Source: Acidimicrobiia bacterium (GTDB lineage Bacteria > Actinomycetota > Acidimicrobiia > Acidimicrobiales > Acidimicrobilacustridaceae). From it: DNA of 5,099 nucleotides. The DNA lies in assembly GCA_018882825.1 (NCBI GenBank), contig VERC01000186.1, positions 1-5,099 on the forward strand, in the 5' to 3' direction. Made by a program: the position numbers and the translations under genes. The stretch's first letter is position 1, and each line of letters begins with the position of its first letter. This document shows positions 4,731 through 5,099 of the stretch, piece by piece. The notes beneath the pieces are model-generated. The model did no database searches, was not told the DNA's origin, and worked only from the letters and a program-made list of their open reading frames with translations.

Positions 4731-5099
4731 TCACGAGGCGCGCACCTTGACCGGGACCGACACCACCCCGGCGTTCATGAATCCGAGGTTGAGGGTGAAC
4801 TCCTGCCCGGCGACGAGGGGCTCGGCCAGATCGACCAACATGATGTGGTATCCACCCGGTTCCATGCGCAGCGTGGCGCCGGCCGGGATCTGGATCGAGG
4901 AGACCTCGCGCATCGACATCATGTCCGGCGCACCCGTCGACATCGACGTCGACGAAGGACCCCCCGAGACCGTCGTGGTCTCGTGGATCTCGGCTGCCCG
5001 GGCCACCGACGACGCCACCGACGCCGACAACAACTTCTCGACGCGATCGGTGGTGTTCTCGACGGTGACGTAGGCGGCCCCGGCCCCCGACGACATGGC
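4731..5099 (-). CDS. PCu(A)C-type copper chaperone, 5' end off the window
   Basis: The visible 122 residues are most of a PCu(A)C domain (DUF461), a secreted or lipid-anchored cupredoxin-like protein that binds Cu(I) and typically helps copper reach cytochrome oxidase. Counting from the Met encoded at 5096, GAGAAYVTVENTTD (4-17) matches the first strands, H38 starts the copper motif in EIHETT, M62 lies in MMSMREV, PAG (71-73) and EPGGYHIML (79-87) give the HxM pair H84/M86, and AEPLVAGQEFTLNL leads to the C-terminus PVKVRAS. M62 and H84 have the canonical 21 residues between them; H38 and M62 have 23 instead of about 10, because of a Ser/Thr/Gly/Met-rich loop with extra Met at 52, 59 and 60. 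The Met at 5096 is unlikely to be the start since the reading frame stays open to the edge and a signal peptide is expected upstream. Confidence 0.9.
   Translation of the reverse strand, partial: AMSSGAGAAYVTVENTTDRVEKLLSASVASSVARAAEIHETTTVSGGPSSTSMSTGAPDMMSMREVSSIQIPAGATLRMEPGGYHIMLVDLAEPLVAGQEFTLNLGFMNAGVVSVPVKVRAS

Noticed and set aside
5094..5096. ATG as start codon of the copper chaperone
   Set aside because: The frame is open to the edge and the domain begins before this Met in the family; the signal peptide must lie beyond the window.

Overview
The window is GC-rich, densely coding DNA with strong G/C at third codon positions, GTG starts and TAnnnT-type -10 boxes placed close to start codons. 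Together with a pgsA-patA-pimA gene order like that of the mycobacterial phosphatidylinositol mannoside (PIM) locus, this points to an actinomycete (Actinomycetota). The sequence style suggests a deep lineage such as Acidimicrobiia rather than Mycobacterium, but that is inference. I see no mobile element, tRNA, rRNA, CRISPR array or phage gene, and no gene-free stretch longer than 100 bases.

Layout. From about 3563 down to 1, on the minus strand, lies an operon: promoter and Shine-Dalgarno, a phosphatidylinositol-phosphate synthase (pgsA), a PIM acyltransferase (patA-like), the first PIM mannosyltransferase (pimA), then, after a 68-nt gap holding a strong hairpin, a membrane-anchored protein of the M48/HtpX fold that runs off the left edge. 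The first three genes are almost contiguous (6 nt and 1 nt apart). In order they make PI-phosphate from CDP-diacylglycerol and inositol phosphate, then (after dephosphorylation to PI) add mannose and an acyl chain. The fourth gene looks like an inactive relative of a zinc peptidase: all three residues of its HExxH motif are replaced.

Divergent from pgsA, across a 98-bp shared regulatory region, is a plus-strand gene for a DinB/mycothiol-transferase-like four-helix protein that also lacks the usual metal-binding histidines. It converges, with only 3 nt between stop codons and a small hairpin over the junction, on a minus-strand gene for a two-helix membrane protein of unknown function that appears to be leaderless. 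Upstream of that, cut by the right edge, is a PCu(A)C-type periplasmic copper chaperone with a lengthened Met/Ser/Thr-rich loop in its copper site.

Most of the window is orthodox biology. The points most worth following are two adjacent proteins of normally metal-dependent folds that seem to have lost their metal sites (one in the PIM operon, one divergent from it), the hairpin that separates the M48-like gene from the enzymes, and the small regulatory region between pgsA and the DinB-like gene.
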